Shown in pieces: positions 43,859 through 52,501 of a stretch of 54,323 bases of DNA (the first letter of the stretch is position 1; each line of letters starts with the position of its first letter). The translations under genes were made by a program, and so were the position numbers. Source of the DNA: Trueperaceae bacterium. GTDB lineage: Bacteria > Deinococcota > Deinococci > Deinococcales > Trueperaceae. Where the stretch lies: assembly GCA_007130855.1 (NCBI GenBank), contig SLRS01000014.1:1-54323 (forward strand), read 5' to 3'. The notes beneath the pieces are model-generated. The model worked only from the letters and a program-made list of their open reading frames with translations. It searched no databases and had not been told where the DNA came from.

Positions 43859-45422
43859 GGCGCACCTCCGCCCGGGCCGGCACGCTCGGCGGGTCGTGGC
43901 GCAAGCCGGTGGCGTAGGCCATGATCGTCTCCTCGTTCATGTCGTCCCCTTCGACGATCCCCTTGACGCGTCCGTCTTGCATCACGACGATGCGATGCGC
44001 CAACCCCAGGAGCTCGGGGAGCTCGCTGGAGATCAGCACCACCGAGGTGCCCTTGGCGATCAGCTCGGCCACGTAGAAGTAGATCTGACGCTTGGTGCCC
44101 ACGTCGATGCCGCGGGTGGGCTCGTCGAGGATCACCACGTCGGGCGTGGTGAGCATCAGCTTGGCCAGCACCAGCTTCTGCTGGTTGCCGCCGGAGAGGG
44201 CTCCCGCGGGAACGTCGAGCCGGGCGACGCGTACGTCGAACTCCTCCACGGCGCGGTGCAGCGCGGCGCGCTCCTTGCGGATGTCGGTGAAGGGTCGGGC
44301 GAAGCGCTCGAGGGCCTGCAGCGTCAGGTTCTCGCGCAGGCCGCTGCGGAGCAGCAGGCCCTTGCCCTTGCGGTCTTCGGTGAGGTAGGCGACGCCGGCG
44401 TGCTTGGCGTCCTCGGGGTGGCGCCAGTGCACGCGCGCGCCGTCCTTGCGCACGCGACCCGACGCCGGCCGCAAGCCGATGACGCCCTCGAAGAGCTCGG
44501 TCCGGCCAGCGCCGACGAGGCCGGCCAGGCCCAGCACCTCGCCCTTGCGCAACGCGAAGCTGACGCCCTCGGCGTGCCCCGGCACGGTGACGTCGTCGAG
44601 CTCGAGCACCGGCTCGGCGCCTTCGGGCACCGGCTGCTTGGCAGGGTACATGTCGGCGAGGTCGCGGCCGACCATGCGGCGCGCCATGTCGGTCGGCGTC
44701 AGGTCGCCGACCTGGAACGTGCCGACCTTGTCGCCGTCGCGCAAGATCGTGACGCGATCGGCGATCGTCTTGATCTCGTCGAGCTTGTGCGACACGTACA
44801 GCACGGCGACCCCGTCGTCGGTGAGGTGCCGGACGAGGTCGAAGAGCACCTCGGTCTCGGTGCCGGTCAGCACGTCGGTGGGCTCGTCCATGCACAGGAT
44901 GCGCACGTCCCGCGAGACGGCCTTGGCGATCTCGACCATCTGCGCCTGGGAGACCGACAGCTGGCGCACCCGGCGGGTGACGTCGACCCGGGTGCGGAGC
45001 GTCGCCAGCAACTCGCGCGTCGAGCGCTGCTGGCTGCGGTAGTCGACGAAGCCGAAGCGATGGCGCTCGTGACCGAGGAACACGTTCTCCTCGACGGTGA
45101 GATCGGGCACCAGGCTGAGCTCCTGGTGGATCATCACGATGCCGGCGGCCTCGGCGGCGGTCGAGTCGCGGAAGTGGACAGGCTCGCCATCGAGCACGAT
45201 CTCACCAGCGGTGGGGGTGTGGTACCCGCCGACCAGCTTCAGCAGCGTCGACTTGCCGGCGCCGTTCTCGCCGAGCACGGCGTGCACCTCACCGGGCACG
45301 ACGTCGATGTCGACGGCGTGGAGCACCTCGACGGGACCGAATGCCATCGACAGGCCGCGACCCACGAGCACGGGCGCGAGGCCGCTGCGCGATGCCAGGC
45401 TGTCGGGTTCGGTTCGCGTCAC
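43845..45422 (-). CDS. Sugar ABC transporter ATPase, tandem-domain (RbsA/XylG type)
   Basis: A 525-residue protein with two ATPase domains. The first has Walker [11 protein letters not shown], signature [14 protein letters not shown] and Walker [10 protein letters not shown]. The second, from about 270, has the degenerate loop [13 protein letters not shown], signature [13 protein letters not shown] and Walker [15 protein letters not shown]. This asymmetry is normal for RbsA/MglA/XylG proteins. The GTG at 45422 follows GGAAGG. It opens the operon, and a sigma-70-type promoter is seen about 55 nt upstream, in front of the divergent ROK gene. Confidence 0.93.
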   Translation of the reverse strand: MTRTEPDSLASRSGLAPVLVGRGLSMAFGPVEVLHAVDIDVVPGEVHAVLGENGAGKSTLLKLVGGYHTPTAGEIVLDGEPVHFRDSTAAEAAGIVMIHQELSLVPDLTVEENVFLGHERHRFGFVDYRSQQRSTRELLATLRTRVDVTRRVRQLSVSQAQMVEIAKAVSRDVRILCMDEPTDVLTGTETEVLFDLVRHLTDDGVAVLYVSHKLDEIKTIADRVTILRDGDKVGTFQVGDLTPTDMARRMVGRDLADMYPAKQPVPEGAEPVLELDDVTVPGHAEGVSFALRKGEVLGLAGLVGAGRTELFEGVIGLRPASGRVRKDGARVHWRHPEDAKHAGVAYLTEDRKGKGLLLRSGLRENLTLQALERFARPFTDIRKERAALHRAVEEFDVRVARLDVPAGALSGGNQQKLVLAKLMLTTPDVVILDEPTRGIDVGTKRQIYFYVAELIAKGTSVVLISSELPELLGLAHRIVVMQDGRVKGIVEGDDMNEETIMAYATGLRHDPPSVPARAEVRRGAV

Positions 45423-45476
45423 GAAATCGCCTTCCAGGCGGGGCTCGAGGTTTCATCGTGTGTCGAACTAAGTGAT

Positions 45477-45505
45477 AAAGTACCAACTGATGCGGTGGTC
45501 GTCAA
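45477..45505 (-). promoter_or_regulatory. Promoter of the xyl operon
   Basis: On the minus strand TTGACG (45505-45500), a 17-bp spacer and TACTTT (45482-45477). The -10 lies in an AT-rich island (about 45463-45490) with ACTT repeats 8 bp apart, where a ROK repressor could bind. It is the best complete sigma-70-like promoter in the window. Confidence 0.6.
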
Positions 45506-45563
45506 GGGGCGAAGGGCTCTGCCGACGCCGCTGGCGCGCCGCGTCCCGAGCGAGGAGGAACGC

Positions 45564-46790
45564 GTGGCAGAGTACCGCCAGCGCCTCAACCCGGCGCTGA
45601 TCCGACGCCTGAACGTCGCCCGCGTGTTCCACGCGCTGCGGCTCGCCGGCGCCGCCAGCCAGAGCGAGCTGGTGCGCACCACCGGACTCGATCCGGCGAC
45701 GGTCTCGACGGTGGTGCGGCAACTGCGTGACGAAGGTTGGCTCACCACCACCACGGCGCCCTCGAGCGGCCGCTCGGGGCGCCCGCCCACGCTGCTCACC
45801 ATCGACCGCGACGCCGGGATCCTGATCGGCGCGCGCCTCGAGCCCGAGCTGGTGCGCGTGCTCGCGACCACCTTGGCCGGGGAGACGCGCGCCGACTGGC
45901 AGGGCCGGCCGGGCCGTTCGGCCGCGGACGCACTCGATACCCTCAGCACCGGTGTCGAGGCGTTGCTGACGCAGCTGGGGTTGACGTGGCGCGACGTCAA
46001 GGCGGTGGGCGTCGGTGTTCCCGCGCTGATGTCGCACGCCGGGCGCGTCGCCTACGGGCCGAACCTGCGCTGGCGCGACGTCCCGCTGCAGGTCCGGCTC
46101 GACGAGCGCTGGTCGGTGCCCGTGGCGGTCGACAACGACAGCTCGGCCGCCGCGCTGGCCGAGAAGCTCTTCGGCGAGGCTCGCGAGGCCCGCGACTTCG
46201 TGGTCATCGCCGGGCATTCGGGAATCGGCGGCGCGCTCTACCTGGGCGGACGGCTCTACCGGGGTCACGGCGGCTACGCCGGCGAGATCGGGCACGTGAG
46301 GGTCGAGCCGGAGGGGCGCCGTTGCGGCTGTGGCGACCGGGGCTGTCTCGAGGCCTACCTCGCCGAGCGCGCCCTGGTGGCGCAACTCCGGGAGCGAGGC
46401 CGCCGCTTGCGGGGCTACGAGGCCATCGCCGCGGCCGCGCTCGCCGGCGACGCGGAGGTGCTGACGCTGCTCGACGAGGTGGGCGAGCGCCTCGGTCGGG
46501 TGATCGCCGACCTCATCGACGTGCTCGATCCCGAACTGGTGGTGCTGGCCGGGGCGCTCAGCCACGTGGTGCCCTGGCTGCTCCCGGCGATCGAGCGGGT
46601 GGAGGGCACCGAGGCGCTGCGTGCCTACCGTGGACGCTGCCGGGTGAAGGCCTCCACCCTCGGCACCGAGGCGGTCACCATGGGCGGCGTCGGGCTGGCG
46701 ATGGAGGCCGTGCTCTCGCTGCCGTCGTGGCTGGTCGACCAGGAGGGGCTCTTGGCGGCACCGGGCCGGGAGCCCACGCGGAGGGCGTGA
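45564..46790 (+). CDS. ROK-family transcriptional repressor (XylR-like)
   Basis: A 408-residue ROK repressor. A winged helix at about 15-70 (ASQSELVRTTGLDPATVSTV) precedes the sugar-kinase-like ROK domain. VAVDNDSSAAALAE and GIGGALYLGGRLYRGHGGYA, then GEIGH, are ROK blocks, and the zinc site is CGCGDRGCLEAYL. Proteins with this layout (XylR, NagC, Mlc) repress sugar operons until a sugar binds. The GTG at 45564 follows GAGGAGG; the very long frame reaching back to 43398 runs antisense to the permease and ATPase genes and is not coding. Divergence from the xyl operon suggests xylose as effector. Confidence 0.92.
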   Translation: MAEYRQRLNPALIRRLNVARVFHALRLAGAASQSELVRTTGLDPATVSTVVRQLRDEGWLTTTTAPSSGRSGRPPTLLTIDRDAGILIGARLEPELVRVLATTLAGETRADWQGRPGRSAADALDTLSTGVEALLTQLGLTWRDVKAVGVGVPALMSHAGRVAYGPNLRWRDVPLQVRLDERWSVPVAVDNDSSAAALAEKLFGEAREARDFVVIAGHSGIGGALYLGGRLYRGHGGYAGEIGHVRVEPEGRRCGCGDRGCLEAYLAERALVAQLRERGRRLRGYEAIAAAALAGDAEVLTLLDEVGERLGRVIADLIDVLDPELVVLAGALSHVVPWLLPAIERVEGTEALRAYRGRCRVKASTLGTEAVTMGGVGLAMEAVLSLPSWLVDQEGLLAAPGREPTRRA

Positions 46791-46844
46791 AGCGCCGTCG
46801 GCGCGGGCTCCCGGCGTCACCGGCCCCGCCGCGCCAGCGGCGCT
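46791..46844. terminator. Hairpin between convergent ROK and aldo-keto reductase genes
   Basis: 16-nt arms at 46791-46806 and 46829-46844 pair with two internal mismatches around a 22-nt loop. It begins at the base after the ROK stop and ends 4 nt from the opposing stop, so it can serve both transcripts. Confidence 0.55.
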
Positions 46845-46848
46845 CCCG

Positions 46849-47847
46849 CTACCAGGCGTAGGCGCCCGGGGCCTCGCCGCCGGGACCGGGGAAGGTCTCG
46901 TCGAGCGTGGCCAGCACCTCCGCCTCGAGGGTGATCTCGGTAGCCCGCACCGCGCTGTCGAGCTGGTCGATCGTACGCGGGCCGATGATCGGCGCGGTGA
47001 CGATGGGGTTTTGGAGCAGCCATGCCAGTGCCACCGTGGCCGGCGCCTCGCCGAGCTCACGGCACAGGCCCTCGTAGCGTTCGAGTTGAGGCCGCTTGGC
47101 CTCGATCTGCTTCTGCACCCCCTCCGAGACCCGCCTGCCGTCCTCCAGCTTGCCGAGGGCCCCACCCAGGAGGCCTCCTGCCAGCGGGCTCCAGGGGATC
47201 AGGCCGAGACCGTAGTGGCGGCAGGCCGGGATCACCTCGAGCTCGACCGTGCGGTTGTCGAGGTGGTAGATGCTCTGCTCGCTGACGAGGCCCATCAGAC
47301 CACGGCGTGACGCTTCCTGGCAGGCCGTGGCGATGTCCCAGCCGGCGAAGTTCGACGAGCCGACGTATACGATCTTGCCCTGCTTCACCAGCGCGTCGAA
47401 CGCCTGCCAGGTCTCGTCCCAGGGACACTCGCGGTCGACGTGATGCATCTGGTAGAGGTCGATGTGGTCGGTCTGCAGCCGGCGCAGGCTGGCCTCGCAG
47501 TGCTTGCGGATCTTGTAGGCCGACAGGTTGCGGCCGTCGGTGTTGGGTTCGGGGCGCTGGTCGTCGCGCTGGACGGTGTTGTAGACCTTGGTGGCCAGCA
47601 CGACCGCCTCGCGCCGGCCGTCACCGAGGGCGAACCAGTTGCCCAGGATCGACTCGGTGGTGCCGCGCCGTTCGCTCCAGCCGTATACGTCGGCGGTATC
47701 GAAGAAGTTGATGCCGAGCTCGAGGGCGCGGTCCATGATCGCGAACGAATCGTCCTGGTTGGTGTGCCATCCGAAGTTCATGGTTCCCAGGCAGAGCTTG
47801 CTGACCAGGACGCCATGCCTGCCGAGACGCGTGGTTTCGATGCTCAC
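46849..47847 (-). CDS. Aldo/keto reductase
   Basis: A 332-residue AKR, NADPH-dependent carbonyl reductase. The catalytic tetrad is visible: Asp and Tyr in FFDTADVYGWS, Lys in LATKVYN and His in YQMHHVD. LVSKLCLGTMNFGW is the usual start and the tail GPGGEAPGAYAW is typical of the YajO/AKR11-13-like subgroup. The GTG at 47847 follows GGAAGGAG. It is convergent with the ROK gene and divergent from the second AKR gene. A sugar or sugar-derived aldehyde substrate is likely from context. Confidence 0.9.
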   Translation of the reverse strand: MSIETTRLGRHGVLVSKLCLGTMNFGWHTNQDDSFAIMDRALELGINFFDTADVYGWSERRGTTESILGNWFALGDGRREAVVLATKVYNTVQRDDQRPEPNTDGRNLSAYKIRKHCEASLRRLQTDHIDLYQMHHVDRECPWDETWQAFDALVKQGKIVYVGSSNFAGWDIATACQEASRRGLMGLVSEQSIYHLDNRTVELEVIPACRHYGLGLIPWSPLAGGLLGGALGKLEDGRRVSEGVQKQIEAKRPQLERYEGLCRELGEAPATVALAWLLQNPIVTAPIIGPRTIDQLDSAVRATEITLEAEVLATLDETFPGPGGEAPGAYAW

Positions 47848-47957
47848 GGTGACTCCTTCCGAGCGCGGGGCTCGTCGCGACGATGACGTGATGATACGCC
47901 CTGCTGGACGCGGCCGCCGGGGACGTGCCGGCCGCGCGGCGAATCGCCCTGACGGTG

Positions 47958-47963
47958 TAGGCT
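47958..47963 (+). promoter_or_regulatory. Leaderless -10 box of the second aldo/keto reductase gene
   Basis: TAGGCT 5 nt before ATG 47969, no Shine-Dalgarno site. The divergent AKR gene on the other strand uses a Shine-Dalgarno site instead. Confidence 0.55.
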
Positions 47964-47968
47964 CGCGC

Positions 47969-49000
47969 ATGGCACTCGGGTACCAAGATCGCGTGATCCT
48001 CGGCTGCTGGCAGCTCGCCCAGGGGCACGGCAGCGACGTGGAGGACGGCGCCGCCGTCCTGGAGGCACACGTGGGGGCCGGCTTCAGGGTGCTCGACTGC
48101 GCCGACATCTACACCGGCGTCGAGGCGCTGATCGGCCGCTTCAGTGCCGCCCACGGCCTCGGTCCGGACGACCTGCGCGTCCACACCAAGTACGTCCCGG
48201 ACCTCGAGGCGCTCCCCGGCTTGCGCCCAGACGACGTGGAGCGGGCCATCGACCGCTCACGTTCGCGGCTCGGGCGCGACGTGCTCGACCTGGTGCAGTT
48301 CCACTGGTGGGATTACGCCGTGCCAGGCTTCCTCGACGCGCTCGAGGCCCTGCTGCGCTTGCAGCGCGAGGGCAAGATCCGGGCCATCGGGCTCACCAAC
48401 TTCGACGCCGAGCGGCTGCGGACGATCGTCGAGCACGGCGTGCCCATCGCCTCGATCCAGGTCCAGTACTCGCTCCTCGACCGGCGCCCTGGCGGCGCCC
48501 TCGCGGCCGTCGCACGGCAGCACGGCGTCGACCTGCTCGCCTACGGCAGCGTGGCCGGGGGCCTGCTCGCCGATGCCTACCTCGGCCGCCCCGACCCCGG
48601 CCGCCCCGACCTCGGCCAGGCGTACGAGAACCGCTCGCTCACGAAGTACCGGCTGATCGTCGAGGAGGTCGGCGGCTGGGGCGTCCTCCAGGCCCTGCTG
48701 CGCGAGTTGCGCTCGGTCGCCGACGAGCACGGCAGCGACGTGGCGAGCGTCGCGAGCGCCTGGTGCTTGCGGCAGCCCGGCGTGCGCGCCTGCATCGTCG
48801 GCATCCGCTCGCGCCGGCACCTCGAGCGCCTGGCCGCACTGCGCGACGCGGCGCCGCTCGACGACGCCGACGTCGCCCGCCTCGATGCCCTGCGTGCGCG
48901 CCATCGCGAGGTGCCGGGCGAGGTCTACGCGCTCGAGCGCGATCGCGAGGGGCGCCACGGACGGGTGATCAAGTACGGCCTGAACGAGGCCGCGCGATGA
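47969..49000 (+). CDS. Aldo/keto reductase (second, distinct subgroup)
   Basis: A 343-residue AKR only distantly similar to its divergent neighbour. The tetrad is Asp and Tyr in LDCADIYTGVE, Lys in HTKYVPD and His in VQFHWWDY. LGCWQLAQGHG replaces the usual N-terminal block, and the C-terminus (HGRVIKYGLNE) is unusual. Some members of this branch are aldose dehydrogenases. Its stop overlaps the ATG of the next gene (ATGA), so it is coupled to a TIGR04076-like protein. Confidence 0.87.
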   Translation: MALGYQDRVILGCWQLAQGHGSDVEDGAAVLEAHVGAGFRVLDCADIYTGVEALIGRFSAAHGLGPDDLRVHTKYVPDLEALPGLRPDDVERAIDRSRSRLGRDVLDLVQFHWWDYAVPGFLDALEALLRLQREGKIRAIGLTNFDAERLRTIVEHGVPIASIQVQYSLLDRRPGGALAAVARQHGVDLLAYGSVAGGLLADAYLGRPDPGRPDLGQAYENRSLTKYRLIVEEVGGWGVLQALLRELRSVADEHGSDVASVASAWCLRQPGVRACIVGIRSRRHLERLAALRDAAPLDDADVARLDALRARHREVPGEVYALERDREGRHGRVIKYGLNEAAR

Positions 49001-49359
49001 GCACGGGCGCTCGGCGCAGCTTCCGGCTGTTCGACCTGCGTGTCGAGATCGTGGCGGTCAAGCCCGGCCTCGAGAGCGTCTGCAACCACCATCTCGGCGA
49101 CGCCTTCGAGGTGTCGGGCGAGAACCTCAGCATCCCGGCCGGCAAGACCTTCAGCATGTACGCCCTGGCTGCCGTGCTGCCGCTGCTGCCGGCCAAGCAG
49201 CGCGTCACCGACGAGCACGACTGGATGAGCCACGACGACCACGTCATGTGTCCCGATCCGCACTGCGAAGCGAAGATGCGCATCAGCCGCATCGGCATGC
49301 GCGAGTTCTTCCTCGACGAGGTCAGCGCCAGCGCCCGTGAGCGTTCGAGCGACGGCTGA
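48997..49359 (+). CDS. TIGR04076-like protein
   Basis: A 120-residue protein of unknown function. GDAFEVSGENLSIPAGKTFS, LPLLPAKQR, DEHDWMSHDDHVMCPDPHC and KMRISRIG agree with my memory of the TIGR04076 family. Conserved Cys (VCNHH, MCPDPHC) and His residues suggest metal binding, but no reaction is known. It is translationally coupled to the AKR gene. There is no signal peptide, so it is cytoplasmic. Confidence 0.72.
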   Translation: MSTGARRSFRLFDLRVEIVAVKPGLESVCNHHLGDAFEVSGENLSIPAGKTFSMYALAAVLPLLPAKQRVTDEHDWMSHDDHVMCPDPHCEAKMRISRIGMREFFLDEVSASARERSSDG

Positions 49360-49400
49360 GCCGGACGGTTCCGCCGGCGCCGAGGCGGGCGAGGCTCTCG

Positions 49401-50255
49401 TCAGGCCAGCAGCGTCCGCAGGAACGCCAACCCCTCGCGCGCGATGGTGTCCTGGTCGGGGGCGATGGGCCGCCACAGGCACACGGCCGCGGCGATGCTG
49501 CGGACCTCGGGCGTGAACGACTCGATGACGACGTCGCCGCGGTAGCCGCCCGCGCGCAGGGCGTCGGCCACCCGCCCCCAGGCGACCTGGCCCCGGCCTG
49601 GGACGCCACGGTCGTTCTCGCAGGCGTGGACGTGGAACAGCCGCCCGGCGGCCAGCGCCGCGCGGAGGGCGGCGCCGCTGTCGCGCTCCTCGAGGTGCAT
49701 GTGGAAGGTGTCGAGGTGCAGCCCCACCGCATCGTGGCCCACGTCGTCGCACAGCCGCAGGCCCTGCTCCGCGGTGTTGATGCGATCGGTCTCGAAGCGG
49801 TTGAGGGGCTCGAGCGCCAGCCGCACGCCGTGCGCGGCGGCCTCCTGGGCGGCCTCGCGCAACGCCCCCACCACGCGCTCGCGTTCGGCGCGGCGCTCCG
49901 CGTCGCTCAGCGCGCGGGCCAGGCCCACCGAGCCGTAGCTGGGGCCCACCACCATGTCGGCGCCGAGCCGTTCGGCCAGCGCGATCAGTCGAGCGACGTA
50001 GGCCAGCGTCGACGCGCGCACGCCGGCGTCGGCGTCGCCGACGTCGCGGCCGGGACCGAAGGCGCCGCATACCGCGGCGCCCAGCGAGCGTACCCGCAGC
50101 GCCTCGGCGAGCGCCTCGGCGTCGATCGTCGCCGGATCCTCGACCGCGACCTCGAACACCTCGGCGCCCAGGTCGGCGGCGTGGCCGACGAGGTCGAGAT
50201 CGCGGCCGGTGTCGAACGGCGAACGCCAGATGAAGGTGTTCACGCCGAGCCGCAT
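49401..50255 (-). CDS. Ketose 3-epimerase-like TIM-barrel protein
   Basis: A 284-residue TIM barrel with the D-tagatose/D-allulose 3-epimerase signature. The four metal ligands appear in LALEPLNRFETD (Glu), HLDTFHMHLEE (Asp), HVHACENDRGVPG (His) and VIESFTPE (Glu). The start MRLGVNTFIWRSPFD is typical. Family members interconvert ketohexoses or ketopentoses at C3. The ATG at 50255 lies 5 nt after the aldolase stop. It is the last gene of the right-end operon. Confidence 0.9.
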   Translation of the reverse strand: MRLGVNTFIWRSPFDTGRDLDLVGHAADLGAEVFEVAVEDPATIDAEALAEALRVRSLGAAVCGAFGPGRDVGDADAGVRASTLAYVARLIALAERLGADMVVGPSYGSVGLARALSDAERRAERERVVGALREAAQEAAAHGVRLALEPLNRFETDRINTAEQGLRLCDDVGHDAVGLHLDTFHMHLEERDSGAALRAALAAGRLFHVHACENDRGVPGRGQVAWGRVADALRAGGYRGDVVIESFTPEVRSIAAAVCLWRPIAPDQDTIAREGLAFLRTLLA

Positions 50256-50260
50256 GGCGC

Positions 50261-50917
50261 TCAACCCGCCTCGCCGCGGTGGCGGCGGATCCGTGCCAGC
50301 AGGGCCTCGGTTGCTTCCACCAGGCGGCGGCCGTCGGCCTCGACGACCCAGGCGAGCTGGACCAGATCGCTGCCCAGGCCCAGGCAGGCCGCACCGGCGG
50401 CCAGGTAGTCGGTGGCGTTCTCGCTGGTCACCCCACCCGTCACCATCATGGCCAGGTCGGGGAGCGGCCCGCGCACGGCTCGCACGAACGCCGGCCCACC
50501 GAGCGCCGAGACCGGGAACACCTTGACGAGCGGGCAACCCCACGCGCGCGCCGCGACCATCTCGCTCGGCGTGAGGCAGCCCGGGATGTAGGCGACGTCG
50601 GCGGCCGCGCAACGCTCGGCGATCGCACGGTCGCCGTTCGGACCGACCACGAAGGCGGCGCCGGCAGCGAGCGCGAGGTCGAGCTGGAGCGGCGTCGAGA
50701 CGCTCCCGGCGCCGATGGTGACGCCTGCCGGGGCGTCGCGTACCAGTTGGGCGAGCACCGTGTCCGCGCCCGGGCCGCGCAGGGTGTACTCGATCAGCGT
50801 GGCCCCGCCCCTGGCCAGGGCGCCAACCGTGGCGCGCGCGCGCGCCACGTCGGGATCGTAGAACAGCGGCACCACGCCCAGCCGCGTCGCCTCGTGCAGC
50901 GCCTCGCGGGCGGTCAT
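50261..50917 (-). CDS. KDPG/KHG-type class I aldolase
   Basis: A 218-residue Eda-family aldolase. The general-base Glu is E43 in TLIEYTLR and the Schiff-base Lys is K132 in PLVKVFPVSALGG. GAGSVSTPLQLDLALAAGAAFVV and MVTGGVTSENATDYLAAGA are family blocks. These enzymes cleave 2-keto-3-deoxy-6-phospho-sugar acids to pyruvate and an aldehyde phosphate. It overlaps the AroE-like gene (ATGA). Context suggests a phosphorylated keto-deoxy acid produced by the upstream enzymes. Confidence 0.91.
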   Translation of the reverse strand: MTAREALHEATRLGVVPLFYDPDVARARATVGALARGGATLIEYTLRGPGADTVLAQLVRDAPAGVTIGAGSVSTPLQLDLALAAGAAFVVGPNGDRAIAERCAAADVAYIPGCLTPSEMVAARAWGCPLVKVFPVSALGGPAFVRAVRGPLPDLAMMVTGGVTSENATDYLAAGAACLGLGSDLVQLAWVVEADGRRLVEATEALLARIRRHRGEAG

Positions 50918-51861
50918 GACGGCCTCAGGTCGGACGCCGCCTCGTCGAGCGCCGCGAACGTCGCCTCGTCGATGGTGAGGTCGAACACCTCCGCGATCAC
51001 CGCGGTCCAGCCGTGCAGGAAGTACACCCAGCCGTCTTCGACCAGGAGCGAGCGCGCCGCCGCCTGGCGCCTGGCCTGGTGCAAGAACGCCAACTCGCCG
51101 CGGTAGTTGAGCTCCCAGACGAGTCCGCGCTCGGGGAACACGCCCTCGTCGGTGACCGGGGAGCCGGGATGGTCCTTGCCCATGCCGGTGGCGTTGATCA
51201 CCATCGAGCCCGGCGGCAAGGCCGCCATCAGCTCGTCGTTGCGTCGCGGGTCCTCGTTCTGGACGTAGTCGAAGGCGATGTCGCTGGTGATGGTGCCGTG
51301 GACGGCTTGGAGGTGTTCGAGGCGCTCGGCGCCGCGGTTCACGAAGATCATGCGCCGCGGGCGGTCGCCCTCGTCCTCGAACGCGCTCACCGCCACGCTG
51401 ATCGCGACGGCGGAGCCGCCGGCGCCCAGGCACAGCACCTCGGCCCCGTCACGCCAGTGTCCGCGGGGGACGAAGGCACGCCACGAGGCGGCCGAGGTGA
51501 TCGGGTCCTTCGCGTGGCCGATGAGCCGCCCGTCACGCATCGACAGGCACGAGATCTCGCCGCAGGTGACGGCGTGGGGGTCGAGCTCGTCGATCAGGTC
51601 GCGGCTGGCCTTGAGCAACTCGATCTTGTGCGTGGTCACCAGCGCCCCGCGCGCGAGCGGGTCGTCGCGCAGGTGCTCCACGATCGTGCGGTACACCCCC
51701 CGCTCGGCCCGCGGCTGGGCGTCGTAGCCACGGATGTCGGCGTCGATCCCGAGGACCTCGGCCCAGCGTGGGAACACCCGCATGATCGACGAGTTGCGGG
51801 TGCTGACGCCGATGAAGTAGAGCGTGGGCCGTTCGCACGGTGGTGGCGCTGCGGAGGTCAT
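50914..51861 (-). CDS. AroE-like (shikimate dehydrogenase superfamily) oxidoreductase
   Basis: A 315-residue protein with the two-domain SDH layout. The catalytic Lys is K79 in TTHKIELL and the Asp is D119 in HAKDPITS, matching the Lys/Asp pair of AroE. The Rossmann loop is GAGGSA at 146-151. NATGMGKDHPG follows. Instead of the shikimate-contact SxSP it reads TRNSSIMRVF, the Asn of GAVNT is replaced in CGEISCLS, and it is about 40 residues longer than AroE. It is therefore unlikely to be a true shikimate enzyme. Its place in a sugar operon suggests a polyol or sugar-acid substrate. Confidence 0.82.
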   Translation of the reverse strand: MTSAAPPPCERPTLYFIGVSTRNSSIMRVFPRWAEVLGIDADIRGYDAQPRAERGVYRTIVEHLRDDPLARGALVTTHKIELLKASRDLIDELDPHAVTCGEISCLSMRDGRLIGHAKDPITSAASWRAFVPRGHWRDGAEVLCLGAGGSAVAISVAVSAFEDEGDRPRRMIFVNRGAERLEHLQAVHGTITSDIAFDYVQNEDPRRNDELMAALPPGSMVINATGMGKDHPGSPVTDEGVFPERGLVWELNYRGELAFLHQARRQAAARSLLVEDGWVYFLHGWTAVIAEVFDLTIDEATFAALDEAASDLRPS

Positions 51862-51907
51862 GGTGGCTCCAATCGGATGGCTGCTCGAACGCGCGGGCGG
51901 TGGGCGC

Positions 51908-52501
51908 TCAGCGCGCGTCGTCGCTCGGCGTGGGGCGATAGGCCGGGTTGGCGATCAGGCGGGGTCCGTCGGGACTGGCGACGACGAGGGCGGCGAAGCC
52001 GTCGCGGGCGATCGTGCCGTAGTCGTAGCCGGCATCGGCGGGGTAGGCGGCCAGGAACACGAACGGCTCCTCACCGGTGTTGACGGTCCGGTGGCCCCAG
52101 TACGGCGGCACGTAGGCCGCCGTGCCCGCGACCATGTCGAGCGCCTCGTAACGTCCCTCGGGGGTCTGCAGCAGGAGCATGCCACGGCCGCCGAGCCCGT
52201 AGTAGAGCTCGGCGCGGTCGGCGCGCGCATGGAAGTGGCCCTTGGTCATGAAGTACTCGTCGCCCACCCGGCCGCTCTCGATGACGGTGGTGGAGAAGAG
52301 CAGATGACCGTCCTCCTTCGGCAGGGCGGCGGCCTCGAAGACCCGGTAGACCAGCGGGTCGTGGGCCAACAGCCGCGCCTCGGCGTCGCGGTCGGCGAAC
52401 AGACCGGCGAGGTCGCGCAGGCGCCGCTCCTGCACGGCGTCGGCGCTGGGCATGGTGCCGTCCTGGCGCACCTGGCGCGCCAGCGGTTCGACGTAGGTCA
52501 T
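51908..52501 (-). CDS. Cupin-type sugar-phosphate isomerase (archaeal G6P isomerase family)
   Basis: A 197-residue single-domain cupin like Pyrococcus glucose-6-phosphate isomerase. The metal ligands are H89, H91 and E98 in GHFHARADRAELY, and H137 in WGHRTVN, one residue off the Pyrococcus positions as I recall them. FSTTVIESGRVGDEYFMTKG is the family entry block. Enzymes here interconvert aldose and ketose phosphates; the real substrate in this operon is unknown. ATG 52501 has GGAGG and overlaps the dehydrogenase stop. Confidence 0.87.
   Translation of the reverse strand: MTYVEPLARQVRQDGTMPSADAVQERRLRDLAGLFADRDAEARLLAHDPLVYRVFEAAALPKEDGHLLFSTTVIESGRVGDEYFMTKGHFHARADRAELYYGLGGRGMLLLQTPEGRYEALDMVAGTAAYVPPYWGHRTVNTGEEPFVFLAAYPADAGYDYGTIARDGFAALVVASPDGPRLIANPAYRPTPSDDAR

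Noticed and set aside
43398-45563. Extension of the ROK frame, giving 1130 codons.
   Set aside because: It is antisense to the permease and ATPase genes; the regulator starts at GTG 45564 behind GAGGAGG.
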